Shown: positions 41,842 to 50,314, counted from the stretch's first letter. The stretch: DNA of 64,000 bases from Mycobacterium colombiense (GCF_003284975.1 NZ_QMEU01000004.1:1-64000), one strand, 5' to 3'. Numbers and translations are program-made. The notes: generated by a model from the letters alone, not told the origin.

Positions 41842-43241
41842 CCGGCCGGGGCGACGGCGATTGATTTCGTGTCCACGTAGCCGTCGAGGCCTTCGGGTCC
41901 GAGTTCTCGGCCGTAGCCGCTGCCTTTGACGCCGCCGAAGGGCGCAAACGGGTCCATGGTGTAGCCCTGGTTGATGCCGACGGTGCCGGTATGGATCCGG
42001 GCGGCGAGGGCGAGGGCCCGGTCGGTGTCGTTACCCCACACCGATCCGGCCAGGCCGTAGTCGGAATCGTTGGCGATCGCCACCGCCTGGTCCTCGTCGC
42101 GGTAGGGGATGACGGTGATGACGGGGCCGAAGATCTCCTCCCGCGCGATGCGCATGGTGTTGTCGGCCGCCGCGAACAGGGTGGGCCGGACGTACCAGCC
42201 GCGGTCGAGCCCGTCGGGCATGTCGGCGCCGCCCACGATCAGCCGCGCCCCCTCCTGCTGACCGACGTTGATGTAGTCGCGAACGCGCTGCTGCTGGCGA
42301 CGGGAGACCAGGGGACCGAGCTGGGTCTTGGGGTCGCCGGGATCGCCGACGCGAAGGCCGGACATCTCGGCGGCGAGCGCGTCGACGTATTCGTCATGGC
42401 GCTGCTGGGGCACCAGGACGCGGGTGAGCGCGTTGCAGATCTGGCCGCTGTTGGACAGGCTGGCCGATCGCACGCCGGCGGCGACCCTGTCGGGTGCCGC
42501 GTCGTCGAGGACCAGCGCCGCGGACTTCCCGCCGAGTTCGAGGCTGACCTTGGTGAGGTTGGCCGCGCAGGCCGCGGCCACGGCACGGCCCGCCGCGGTG
42601 GAGCCGGTGAACGACACCTTGTCCACTCCGCGGTGGGCGACCAGGTAGGCGCCGAGGCTCGCATCGCCGGGCAGCACGCTGACCACGCCGGGCGGCAGGC
42701 CGGCCTCGTCGATCATCTCTGCCAAAAGCAGGGCGTCCAACGGGCTTTCGGGCGCGGGCTTGAGCACGACCGTGCAGCCGGCCAACAGCGCGGGCACCAG
42801 CTTGGTGATGATGAGGAACTGGGGCATGTTCCACGGCACGATCGCGGCGACCACGCCGACGGGCTCCTTGCGGACCAGCACGTCGCTGCCGAAGAACCCG
42901 GTCCGGGTCTCCTGCCACTGATGCCGCTCGGCCAGGTCGCAGAACGCGCGGATCATGAACGCGGGCAGGCCGACCTGGGCGCGCTGGGCGAAGCTGATCG
43001 GCGCACCGATCTCGGCGGTGATGGTGTCGGCCATCTCGCCGCGACGCCCGTCGTAAATGTCGGCCAGGCGCCGGATCGCGGCGATCCGGTCCGACGGCTC
43101 GCTGTGGCCCCAGGGCGCCGAGGTCAAGGCCGCGCGCGCGGCGATGACCGCGGCGTCGACGCCGTCGGATCCCGCCGCCTCGACCTCGGCGATGGGTTCT
43201 TCGTTATGTGGTGAGATGACTTGCACGATGCTGCGGTCCAT
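41838..43241 (-). CDS. NAD(P)-dependent aldehyde dehydrogenase
   Basis: A 467-residue ALDH-superfamily enzyme oxidising an aldehyde to an acid in the cytoplasm. The catalytic Cys269 (SNSGQICN), general base Glu235 (LELGGKS), oxyanion Asn138 (VPWNMPQF) and cofactor segment FTGSTAAGRAV are present, and the C-terminus has the usual PFGGVKGSGYGRELG. Divergent from the first Rieske gene, with the 186-base intergenic region carrying one of two copies of a conserved operator-like element. It probably acts in the same catabolic pathway. The ATG at 43241 has GGGAGG upstream. Confidence 0.92.
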   Translation of the reverse strand: MDRSIVQVISPHNEEPIAEVEAAGSDGVDAAVIAARAALTSAPWGHSEPSDRIAAIRRLADIYDGRRGEMADTITAEIGAPISFAQRAQVGLPAFMIRAFCDLAERHQWQETRTGFFGSDVLVRKEPVGVVAAIVPWNMPQFLIITKLVPALLAGCTVVLKPAPESPLDALLLAEMIDEAGLPPGVVSVLPGDASLGAYLVAHRGVDKVSFTGSTAAGRAVAAACAANLTKVSLELGGKSAALVLDDAAPDRVAAGVRSASLSNSGQICNALTRVLVPQQRHDEYVDALAAEMSGLRVGDPGDPKTQLGPLVSRRQQQRVRDYINVGQQEGARLIVGGADMPDGLDRGWYVRPTLFAAADNTMRIAREEIFGPVITVIPYRDEDQAVAIANDSDYGLAGSVWGNDTDRALALAARIHTGTVGINQGYTMDPFAPFGGVKGSGYGRELGPEGLDGYVDTKSIAVAPAG

Positions 43242-43260
43242 CCGTGCCTCCCGAGGCCAA

Positions 43261-43281
43261 TATCAACTACTTGCTATTGAT
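43261..43281. promoter_or_regulatory. Probable MarR operator, copy 1 (ALDH/Rieske intergenic region)
   Basis: TATCAACTACTTGCTATT (43261-43278) occurs again, with 17 of 18 bases identical, on the other strand at 46779-46796. Here it forms an inverted repeat ATCAA-N10-TTGAT (43262-43281). It lies 20 bases upstream of the ALDH ATG, in that gene's promoter. The MarR gene at 46284 is the obvious candidate regulator. Confidence 0.65.
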
Positions 43282-43427
43282 GGGGTCGAGGATATACCGT
43301 CGGCCGTGACGGAGCTCTCAGGGATCGGTGAAAGCGGTGTGCAGGCGGTCGTTTCGCGCAACAGTGCTGCGAGACGCGGCTTGGGCGCCGAAGGTTTTGC
43401 CGAGATTGGACTGCTTAAGGAGCGATC

Positions 43428-44696
43428 ATGGCTCGATTCCCCAAACCGCCGGAGGGCAGCTGGACCGAGCACTATCCGGAACTGGGCACCGACCCGGTGT
43501 CGTACCACGACTCCATCAGCCCGGAGATCTACGAGCTGGAGCGCGAGGCCATCTTCAAACGGGCCTGGCTCAATGTCGGTCGCGTGGAACAGCTTTCGCG
43601 TAAGGGTAGTTACCTCACCAGGGAGCTGAAGGTCGTCAACACGTCAATCATTCTGGTCCGCACGGCATCCGGTGACATCAAGGCCTACCACAACGTGTGC
43701 CGGCACCGCGGCAACAAGTTGGTGTGGAACGACATGCCGCAGGAAGAAACGAGCGGCGTGTGCCGGCAGTTCACGTGCAAATACCACGCGTGGCGCTACG
43801 ACCTGGACGGCAACCTCACCTTCGTGCAGCAGGAGGAGGAGTTCTTCAACCTGGACAAGAGTCGCTACGGCCTGGTGCCGGTGCACTGCGAGGTCTGGGA
43901 AGGCTTCATCTTCGTCAACTTCGCCCAGAAACCCGAGCAGTCGTTGCGAGAGTTCTTGGGGCCCATGATCACCGGGCTGGAGGGTTACCCCTTCGACAAG
44001 ATGACCTCGCGCTGGTACTACCGTTCGGAAGTCAAGGCGAACTGGAAGCTCTACATGGACGCGTTCCAGGAGTTCTATCACGCCCCGGTGTTGCATGCGA
44101 ACCAGTCGCCGACCGCGTACTCAAAGGCCGCCGCCGAGGCGGGTTTTGAGGCCCCGCACTACCGGCTGGACGGGCCGCACCGGCTGGTCAGCACGTCCGG
44201 GGTGCGGGCCTGGGAAATGGCCGACGAGATGCGCAAGCCGATCGAGGACATCTGCCAGAGCGGACTGTTCGGGCCTTGGGACAAGCCCGATCTCGGGCCG
44301 ATGCCCGCCGGACTCAATCCCGCGAAATGCGACCCGTGGGGCCTGGACTCGTTCCAGCTGTTCCCCAACTTCGTCATCCTGTTCTGGGGTCAGGGCTGGT
44401 ATCTGACCTATCACTACTGGCCGACGGCGTACAACAGCCACCTGTTCGAAGGAACGCTGTACTTCCCGGCGCCGCGTACCCCGCGCGAGCGGGTCGCTCA
44501 GGAATTGGCGGCCGTGTCGTTCAAGGAATATGGGCTGCAGGACGCCAACACCCTGGAGGCGACGCAGACGATGCTCGAATCTCAGGTGATCGACGAGTTC
44601 CTGCTCTGCGACCAGGAGGTCCTGATCCGTCACCTGCACAAGGAGACGGCGGCCTGGATCGATGACTATCGCCGGACCTCGACGGCAGGAGTGTGA
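43428..44696 (+). CDS. Rieske [2Fe-2S] aromatic-ring-hydroxylating oxygenase alpha subunit (copy 1)
   Basis: A 422-residue oxygenase alpha subunit. The Rieske cluster ligands are Cys91, His93, Cys117 and His120 (CRHRGNKLVWN and CRQFTCKYHAWRY). The catalytic domain begins near 165; the mononuclear iron is held by His218 and His223 (DAFQEFYHAPVLH) plus a later acidic residue. It should hydroxylate an aromatic or alicyclic ring using electrons from the reductase at 46808. Strong ribosome site AAGGAG before the ATG. The N-terminal block PPEGSWTEHYPELGT is shared with the copy at 48676. The small-protein gene follows at once. Confidence 0.92.
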   Translation: MARFPKPPEGSWTEHYPELGTDPVSYHDSISPEIYELEREAIFKRAWLNVGRVEQLSRKGSYLTRELKVVNTSIILVRTASGDIKAYHNVCRHRGNKLVWNDMPQEETSGVCRQFTCKYHAWRYDLDGNLTFVQQEEEFFNLDKSRYGLVPVHCEVWEGFIFVNFAQKPEQSLREFLGPMITGLEGYPFDKMTSRWYYRSEVKANWKLYMDAFQEFYHAPVLHANQSPTAYSKAAAEAGFEAPHYRLDGPHRLVSTSGVRAWEMADEMRKPIEDICQSGLFGPWDKPDLGPMPAGLNPAKCDPWGLDSFQLFPNFVILFWGQGWYLTYHYWPTAYNSHLFEGTLYFPAPRTPRERVAQELAAVSFKEYGLQDANTLEATQTMLESQVIDEFLLCDQEVLIRHLHKETAAWIDDYRRTSTAGV

Positions 44697-44701
44697 ACAC
44701 G

Positions 44702-45028
44702 ATGTCGATGCTGCCCGCCGAGTTCGCCGACCTCGAACGGTTCGCCGAGTGGTGCCTGCCCAGCGAACCGGAACGCTACGCCAAGAGGCTGGCCAGCTCC
44801 ATGACGGAAATGAAGGCCTTCTACGACGCGATCACCCCGCGTGCCGAAGAGGCGCTGGCGTTCTGCGACAAGTTCTCTCTCGACGACCTGCCCGACGACG
44901 TCCAGAACCTGATGCATCTGCTGTATTCGATGATCATGGTGTCGTTCCCGGTGGAGTGCTGGAAACAGCCCCGCGTCCCCGATTCGGGTGCCTCGACCCT
45001 GGACTGCGTGTCCGAGCCCGTTCCATGA
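44702..45028 (+). CDS. Small companion protein of Rieske oxygenase (copy 1), unknown family
   Basis: A 108-residue protein with no recognised domain. It is helical and acidic, with the sequence blocks LPAEFADLERFAEWCL, SSMTEMKAFYDAITPRAEEAL, CDKFSLDDLPDDVQNLMHLLYSMIMV and a PVP C-terminus. The protein at 49941 shares all of these, and both directly follow a Rieske alpha gene, so it is likely an accessory or small subunit of the oxygenase. It is not the usual beta subunit (NTF2-like, about 170 residues). The ATG at 44702 is preferred; a GTG at 44693 overlapping the Rieske stop is possible. Confidence 0.65.
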   Translation: MSMLPAEFADLERFAEWCLPSEPERYAKRLASSMTEMKAFYDAITPRAEEALAFCDKFSLDDLPDDVQNLMHLLYSMIMVSFPVECWKQPRVPDSGASTLDCVSEPVP

Positions 45029-46272
45029 CCTGCGTGCTGCGGGCGGCGCGATGGGCTGACGTCGTGACCGGTCAGATCCACACGCCGGCGCAGGTGGTGG
45101 TCGACGGCGAACGCATCACCGCGATCAATCCCCAAGAGCCGCTTCCGGATTCGGCCACCGTCATTGATCTGGGCGACGTGACGCTGCTGCCCGGGCTGAT
45201 GGACATGGAGCTCAACCTGCTCATCGGCGGACCCGGCGGTCCCGAGGGCCTGCCGTCCCCCATGCATGGCGTGCAGGACGACCCCGCGTATCGCACGCTG
45301 CGCGGCGCGGTCAACGCCCGCACCACCCTGGAGGCCGGGTTCACCACGGTGCGCAATCTCGGGTTGATGGTCAAGACCGGGGGATACCTGCTCGACGTGG
45401 CGCTGCAGCGCGCCATCGACCAGGGCTGGCACATCGGACCGCGCGTCTATCCCGCCGGACATGCCGTCACCCCGTACGGCGGGCACCTGGACCCCACGGT
45501 CTTCCAGCGGTTGGCCCCCGGGGTCATGCCGCTCTCGGTCGCCGAAGGCATCGCCAACGGCGTTCCCGACGTGATCGCTTGCGTGCGTTACCAAATCCGG
45601 CACGGCGCCAAGCTGATCAAGGTGTCCGCCTCGGGCGGGGTGATGTCACACAGCACCGCGCCGGGCGCCCAGCAGTACTCCGATGCCGAGTTCGCCGCCA
45701 TCGCCGACGAGGCCCACCGGGCCGGGGTGCGGGTGGCCGCACACGCCGTGGGGGACAGCGCAATTCAAGCGTGCATCCGCGCCGGGATCGACTGCATCGA
45801 ACACGGATTTCTGGCCAGTGACGAGACCATCCAGATGATGGTCGATCACGGCACCTTTCTGGTCTCGACCACGTATTTGACCGACGCCATGGCCATCGAT
45901 CGGATCGCACCCGAGCTTCGCAAGAAGGCGCTCGAGGTGTTCCCGCGGGCAAAGTCGATGCTGCCCAAGGCGATCGAGGCCGGGGTGCGGATCGCCTGCG
46001 GCACCGATGCGCCGGCCATCCCGCATGGTCACAACGCCAAGGAACTGGGCGCGCTGGTCGAACGGGGCATGACGCCCGCGCAAGCGATCCACGCGGCCAC
46101 TGTGGTGGCGGCCGAGCTGATCGAGGCGGACGACGAGTTGGGCAGGCTGGCGCCCGGCTATCTGGCTGACATCATCGCCGTCCCCGGCAACCCTTTCGAC
46201 GACATCGCCACCACCCTCGACGTTCGCTTTGTCATGAAAAACGGGCAGATCTACAAGACCCCGGCGGCATAA
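45025..46272 (+). CDS. Amidohydrolase-superfamily protein with altered first metal motif
   Basis: A 415-residue protein of the imidazolonepropionase/Xaa-Pro dipeptidase-like amidohydrolase group. The lysine bridge position (KLIKVSASGGVMS), His in RVAAHAVGDSAI, His in CIEHGFLASDET and Asp in ACGTDAPAIPHG are present. However, the first strand reads GLMDMELNL, with Glu62 and Asn64 where the metal-binding HxH should be. It may bind a single metal or have changed chemistry. The ATG overlaps the stop of the small-protein gene (ATGA), so it belongs to the Rieske operon. Substrate unknown. Confidence 0.82.
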   Translation: MTCVLRAARWADVVTGQIHTPAQVVVDGERITAINPQEPLPDSATVIDLGDVTLLPGLMDMELNLLIGGPGGPEGLPSPMHGVQDDPAYRTLRGAVNARTTLEAGFTTVRNLGLMVKTGGYLLDVALQRAIDQGWHIGPRVYPAGHAVTPYGGHLDPTVFQRLAPGVMPLSVAEGIANGVPDVIACVRYQIRHGAKLIKVSASGGVMSHSTAPGAQQYSDAEFAAIADEAHRAGVRVAAHAVGDSAIQACIRAGIDCIEHGFLASDETIQMMVDHGTFLVSTTYLTDAMAIDRIAPELRKKALEVFPRAKSMLPKAIEAGVRIACGTDAPAIPHGHNAKELGALVERGMTPAQAIHAATVVAAELIEADDELGRLAPGYLADIIAVPGNPFDDIATTLDVRFVMKNGQIYKTPAA

Positions 46273-46283
46273 CGGAGGCGGGC

Positions 46284-46736
46284 ATGGAACTCACCGACAA
46301 CATCCTGTGGCTGCTCAAGCAGGCCTTCTACTACTCACTCACCACGATCAACGAGGCGATGCGCGAACACGGCGTGAGCACCGCCCAGATCGGCGTGCTG
46401 CGCCAACTGGCCAACGAACCCGGCTTGTCCGGCGCCGAGCTCGCGCGGCGACTGCTGATCAGCCCGCAGGGCGTCCAGCTCGCGCTCACCGCCCTGGACC
46501 GCCGCGGCCTGTTGGAAAGAAAGCAGGATCCCCAGCACGCGCGCATCCTGCGGGCCTACCTCACCGGCCAGGGCCGCAAGGTCGCCGAAACGGTGGTCAA
46601 CGACGCGATCGCCGCCCACCAGGAGGTGTTCGGCGTGCTGACCGAGCAGGAGCAACAAACCCTGCGCGAATTGCTGGGCCGGGTGGTCGAAAAGGGCACC
46701 GGCCACGAACTGTTCAACGACCACGTCGACGGTTGA
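46284..46736 (+). CDS. MarR-family transcriptional regulator
   Basis: A 150-residue winged helix-turn-helix regulator: REHGVSTAQIGVLRQLANEPGLSGAELARRLLISPQGVQLALTALDRRGLLERKQDPQHARILRAYLTGQGRKV is the full MarR DNA-binding region, flanked by dimerisation helices. It lies last in the first Rieske operon, 11 bases after the amidohydrolase, with GGAGG before its ATG. The conserved element found in front of both ALDH and the reductase (the second immediately downstream of this gene) is its likely operator. MarR proteins of such clusters are usually released by a pathway aromatic. Confidence 0.88.
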   Translation: MELTDNILWLLKQAFYYSLTTINEAMREHGVSTAQIGVLRQLANEPGLSGAELARRLLISPQGVQLALTALDRRGLLERKQDPQHARILRAYLTGQGRKVAETVVNDAIAAHQEVFGVLTEQEQQTLRELLGRVVEKGTGHELFNDHVDG

Positions 46737-46763
46737 CCGACCGTCGACGGGCGGCGCCTGTAT

Positions 46764-46800
46764 CCAGTACTTGAGACTAATCGCAAGTAGTTGATACTCT
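46764..46800 (+). promoter_or_regulatory. Probable MarR operator, copy 2, overlapping a leaderless promoter
   Basis: AATCGCAAGTAGTTGATA (46779-46796) is the complement of the element at 43261 with one difference. It is part of a longer inverted repeat, GTACTTG-N10-CAAGTAG (46767-46790). TACTCT at 46795-46800 lies seven bases before the reductase ATG and would be the -10 of a leaderless transcript, so a bound repressor would cover the promoter. Confidence 0.65.
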
Positions 46801-46807
46801 GGCCGGG

Positions 46808-47896
46808 ATGGGTGAGATCCGCGCGATCACAAACGCCGGTTTGGCGACCGCGACCGACGCCGGGGGCGCCGGTGTCGGCATCGCCGCGTCGCCGGATGGC
46901 TTTGTGCCACTGCGGATCAAGCGCGTGGTTCGCGAGACCCGCGACGCCGTGTCGATCGTTCTCGATGTCCCACCGGGCAGCGCGCAACAGTTCGGCTACC
47001 AAGCCGGGCAGTTTCTGACGCTGCTGGTCACCGTCGACGGACGCCAGCATCGACGGTGTTATTCGATGTCGTCGTTACCGGGTGAAGACCTGCAGATCAC
47101 CGTCAAACGTGACCGAGACGGTGTGGTGTCGAACTGGCTCAATGACGCGGCCGCACCCGGCGACCAGCTGCCCGCCCTGCCGCCGCAGGGTCGCTTCGTG
47201 TTGCGCGAGACCGACCGAGCTCTGATCGCCTTCGCCGGGGGAAGTGGCATCACGCCGGTGTTTTCGCTGCTGCGCACGGCCCTGATGTCGGGCACCCGCG
47301 CCACACGATTGTTCTACGCCAACCGCAGCCGCGACGCGGTGATCTTCGACGATGCCTTGGCGTCGCTGGCCGCGCGGCACGCCGATCGATTCGTCCTGCA
47401 CCACCACCTCGACGACAACACCGGCTTCGTCACCCGGGGGGACATCGAGGCGTTCGTCCGCCACGCCGGCGACGCAGACGTATACATCTGCGGGCCCAAC
47501 GAGTTCATGGAGATAGTGCGAACCGCCGTATGCGCGGCAGGCTTGCCGGCCGATCGCCTGCACATCGAGCATTTCGACGTCGACGACGTAGCCGCCGCGG
47601 CGCCGCCGGACACCGAGGTGGTGACCGACGAGGTCACCATCGTGCTGGACGGATCGACGACGACCGCGCCGTACCATGCGGGCAACACGTTGCTGCAGAC
47701 GGCCCGCATGGCCGGGCTGCGCGCGCCGTCGTCGTGTGAGATCGGTTCGTGCGGAACGTGTATGGGTCGCCTGACCCACGGCAGCGCCCGGATGATCAAC
47801 AACGACGCGCTCGATCCCGACGAGGTCGAGGAGGGTTGGGTGCTGACGTGTCAGGCCCTGCCCACCAGCCCCACGGTGCGGGTGGTCTACGAGTGA
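46808..47896 (+). CDS. Ferredoxin-NAD(P)+ reductase-type oxygenase reductase (FAD + C-terminal 2Fe-2S)
   Basis: A 362-residue electron-transfer component like KshB/PaaE. FAD-binding motif RCYSMSS at 83-89, NAD-binding GGSGITP near 145-151 and YICGPNEFM, then a plant-type 2Fe-2S domain with CEIGSCGTC and a distant Cys (WVLTCQ). It should pass electrons from NAD(P)H to the Rieske oxygenases at 43428 and 48676, since no other reductase is present. It heads the second operon (reductase, SDR, Rieske 2, small protein 2, TauD, CMD) and probably has a leaderless, MarR-controlled promoter. Confidence 0.92.
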   Translation: MGEIRAITNAGLATATDAGGAGVGIAASPDGFVPLRIKRVVRETRDAVSIVLDVPPGSAQQFGYQAGQFLTLLVTVDGRQHRRCYSMSSLPGEDLQITVKRDRDGVVSNWLNDAAAPGDQLPALPPQGRFVLRETDRALIAFAGGSGITPVFSLLRTALMSGTRATRLFYANRSRDAVIFDDALASLAARHADRFVLHHHLDDNTGFVTRGDIEAFVRHAGDADVYICGPNEFMEIVRTAVCAAGLPADRLHIEHFDVDDVAAAAPPDTEVVTDEVTIVLDGSTTTAPYHAGNTLLQTARMAGLRAPSSCEIGSCGTCMGRLTHGSARMINNDALDPDEVEEGWVLTCQALPTSPTVRVVYE

Positions 47897-47918
47897 GGGA
47901 AAAGGTGGAGCGGACTCG

Positions 47919-48662
47919 ATGACCAGGGTGGCGGTGGTGACCGGAGGCGCCTCGGGTATGGGCGAAGCGACGTGCCATGAATTGGGCCGGCGCGGACTCA
48001 AAGTCGCGGTCCTCGATGTCAATGAGCGTGCCGCGCAACGCGTCACCGACGACCTGCGCGCCGACGGTGTGACCGCGTTGGGCGTCGGTGCCGACGTGAC
48101 CGATCGGTCCGCCGTGGAGCAGGCGTTCGCGAAGGTGCGCAGCGAGCTGGGCCCGGTGACGGTCCTGGTGACCAGTGCCGGCATGTTCGACTTCTCGCCG
48201 TTCTTGGAGATCAGTGCCGCAACCTGGTCGCGGATCATCGATGTCAATCTCACCGGCACCTTTCACTGCTGCCAGGTCGCGCTGCCGGACATGGTGGAGG
48301 CGCGCTGGGGCAGGATCGTGATGATCTCGTCGTCGAGCGCCCAGCGGGGCTCGCCGTTCGCCGCCCACTATGCGGCGTCCAAAGGCGCGGTGATCACCTT
48401 GACCAAGTCGTTGGCCCGCGAATACGCGCCGCACGGGATTACGGTGAACAACATTCCGCCCTCGGGCATCGAAACCCCGATGCAGCACCAGGGCCAGGCC
48501 GCCGGATACCTGCCGTCCAACGAGCAGATGGCCAGCAACATCCCGTTGGGTTACCTCGGCACCGGCGCCGATATCGCCGCGGCCGTGGGATTTCTGTGTT
48601 CAAAAGAAGCCAGGTACATCACCGGCCAGGTGTTGGGCGTCAACGGCGGAGCGGTGATGTGA
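47919..48662 (+). CDS. Short-chain dehydrogenase/reductase
   Basis: A 247-residue classical SDR. TGGASGMGEA binds NAD(P), ADV and SAGMFDFSPF follow, catalytic Ser in VMISSSSAQRG and Tyr-x3-Lys in HYAASKGAV, and the C-terminus GQVLGVNGGAVM is normal. It could dehydrogenate an alcohol or dihydrodiol formed by the Rieske enzymes, or re-form an aromatic ring (inference). It starts 22 bases after the reductase stop and ends 13 bases before Rieske copy 2. Ribosome site AGGTGGAG. Confidence 0.9.
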   Translation: MTRVAVVTGGASGMGEATCHELGRRGLKVAVLDVNERAAQRVTDDLRADGVTALGVGADVTDRSAVEQAFAKVRSELGPVTVLVTSAGMFDFSPFLEISAATWSRIIDVNLTGTFHCCQVALPDMVEARWGRIVMISSSSAQRGSPFAAHYAASKGAVITLTKSLAREYAPHGITVNNIPPSGIETPMQHQGQAAGYLPSNEQMASNIPLGYLGTGADIAAAVGFLCSKEARYITGQVLGVNGGAVM

Positions 48663-48675
48663 TTGTGAGGATTCG

Positions 48676-49938
48676 ATGACCAGAGCAGGCAGGCCCCCGG
48701 AGGGCTCCTGGACCGAGCACTATCCCGAATTGGGAACGGGGCCCGTGTCTTTCAAGGACTCGACGTCGCGAGAGTTCTACGAACTCGAGCGCGAGGCGAT
48801 CTTCAAACGGGCGTGGCTCAACCTCGCGCGGGTGGAGGAGTTGCCGCGTGTCGGCAGCTACCTGACCAAGGAGATCGAAGTCGTCGGCGTCTCGGTGATC
48901 CTGGTCAAGGGCAAGGACGAGCGCATCCGGGCGTTCTACAACGTGTGCCGTCACCGCGGAAACAAGCTGGTGTGGAACGACTTTCCGGGCGAGGAGACGC
49001 GCGGGACGTGTCGGCAGTTCACCTGCAAGTACCACGGCTGGCGCTACGACCTGCAGGGCGCCTTGAAGTTCGTCCAGCAAGAATCGGAGTTCTTCGACCT
49101 GGACCCCGCGCAGTACGGATTGCGGCCGGTGCACTGCGACGTGTGGAACGGCTTCGTCTTCATCAACTTCGACCCCGAACCCCGCCAGAGCCTGCGGGAG
49201 TTCCTCGGTCCGATGATCACCGGCCTCGACGGTTACCCGTTCGGCAAGTTGACCGAGCGCTACGACTGGGTGGCGCACAACAACAGCAACTGGAAGATTT
49301 TCGCCGACGCCTTCCAGGAGTACTACCACGTGCCCTCGCTGCATTCACAGCAGGTCCCCTCCGAGGTGCGCGACCCCAACGCCGGATTCACTTGCGGGCA
49401 CTTCCAACTCGACGGCCCGCACCGGTTGGTCTCCACGGCCGGGCGGCGGCGCTGGCTGCTGCCGCCGGAACACATGTATCCGATCGAGCGGGCCACCCGC
49501 AGTGGACTGGTGGGGCCGTGGCGGACCCCGGATATCGGCGAACTGCCGGCCGGACTCAACCCTGGCGGGATCGAGCCCTGGGGCATCAGCAATTTCCAGA
49601 TCTTCCCGAACATCGAGATCTTGATCTATGGCGGGTGGTATCTGCTGTACCGGTACTGGCCCACCTCGCACAACACGCATCGATTTGAGGCCTACACCTA
49701 CTTCCATCCGGCGCGCACCGTGCGGGAGCGCATCGAGCACGAAGTCGCCTCGGTGGTGCTCAAAGAGTTTGCGCTGCAAGACGCCGGGATGCTTGGCGGG
49801 ACGCAGGCGGCGCTCGAGTACGGGATCGTCGACGACTTCCCCCTCAACGATCAAGAGATCTTGGTGCGCCACCTGCACAAGGTCGTGGTCGACTGGGTCG
49901 AAGCCTATCGCCGCGAACGGGATTCGGTGGGGGTGTGA
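48676..49938 (+). CDS. Rieske [2Fe-2S] aromatic-ring-hydroxylating oxygenase alpha subunit (copy 2)
   Basis: A 420-residue paralog of the enzyme at 43428, aligned without gaps through the Rieske domain: Cys91, His93, Cys117, His120, then His218 and His223 (DAFQEYYHVPSLH). Both share PPEGSWTEHYPELGT and ELEREAIFKRAWLN. Differences concentrate after residue 190, in the substrate-binding region, suggesting different substrates or successive steps on one. GAGG precedes the ATG. The same small companion gene type follows directly. Confidence 0.92.
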   Translation: MTRAGRPPEGSWTEHYPELGTGPVSFKDSTSREFYELEREAIFKRAWLNLARVEELPRVGSYLTKEIEVVGVSVILVKGKDERIRAFYNVCRHRGNKLVWNDFPGEETRGTCRQFTCKYHGWRYDLQGALKFVQQESEFFDLDPAQYGLRPVHCDVWNGFVFINFDPEPRQSLREFLGPMITGLDGYPFGKLTERYDWVAHNNSNWKIFADAFQEYYHVPSLHSQQVPSEVRDPNAGFTCGHFQLDGPHRLVSTAGRRRWLLPPEHMYPIERATRSGLVGPWRTPDIGELPAGLNPGGIEPWGISNFQIFPNIEILIYGGWYLLYRYWPTSHNTHRFEAYTYFHPARTVRERIEHEVASVVLKEFALQDAGMLGGTQAALEYGIVDDFPLNDQEILVRHLHKVVVDWVEAYRRERDSVGV

Positions 49939-49940
49939 CC

Positions 49941-50273
49941 ATGCCTGTCAAGCTGCCCAGCGCCTTCGCCGAGTTGGAGGGCTATGCCGAAACCTGGTGC
50001 TTGGCAACCGAAACCGAACGCTGGAACGCCCGGGTCAACTCGTCGATGCCCGAACTGCGCGACTTCTACGACACGTTCTTCCCCCGGCTCGAAGAGGCGA
50101 TCGAGTATTGCGACAAGTTTCCCCTGGACAACGTGCCCGACGACGCACTGAACCTGTTGCACATGATCTATTCGCTGATCATGGTCGCCATGGCGGTGGA
50201 GATCATGCATCAACCCGCCCCGGTCGACGCCGCCGACGCGGTCATGATCCGCACCGGTGGCCCGGTGCCCTGA
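49941..50273 (+). CDS. Small companion protein of Rieske oxygenase (copy 2), unknown family
   Basis: A 110-residue paralog of the protein at 44702. Shared blocks: LPSAFAELEGYAETWCL, SSMPELRDFYDTFFPRLEEAI, YCDKFPLDNVPDDALNLLHMIYSLIMV and a PVP C-terminus. Predicted all-helical, with conserved Trp, two Cys and the CDKF-LD-PDD stretch. No known domain recognised. It starts immediately after the Rieske stop; a GTG at 49935 overlapping that stop is an alternative start. Probably a partner or assembly factor of the oxygenase. Confidence 0.65.
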   Translation: MPVKLPSAFAELEGYAETWCLATETERWNARVNSSMPELRDFYDTFFPRLEEAIEYCDKFPLDNVPDDALNLLHMIYSLIMVAMAVEIMHQPAPVDAADAVMIRTGGPVP

Positions 50274-50314
50274 GGTTTCCGCCGCCAGACATCCCTTCTT
50301 CGAAAGGAGCGACG

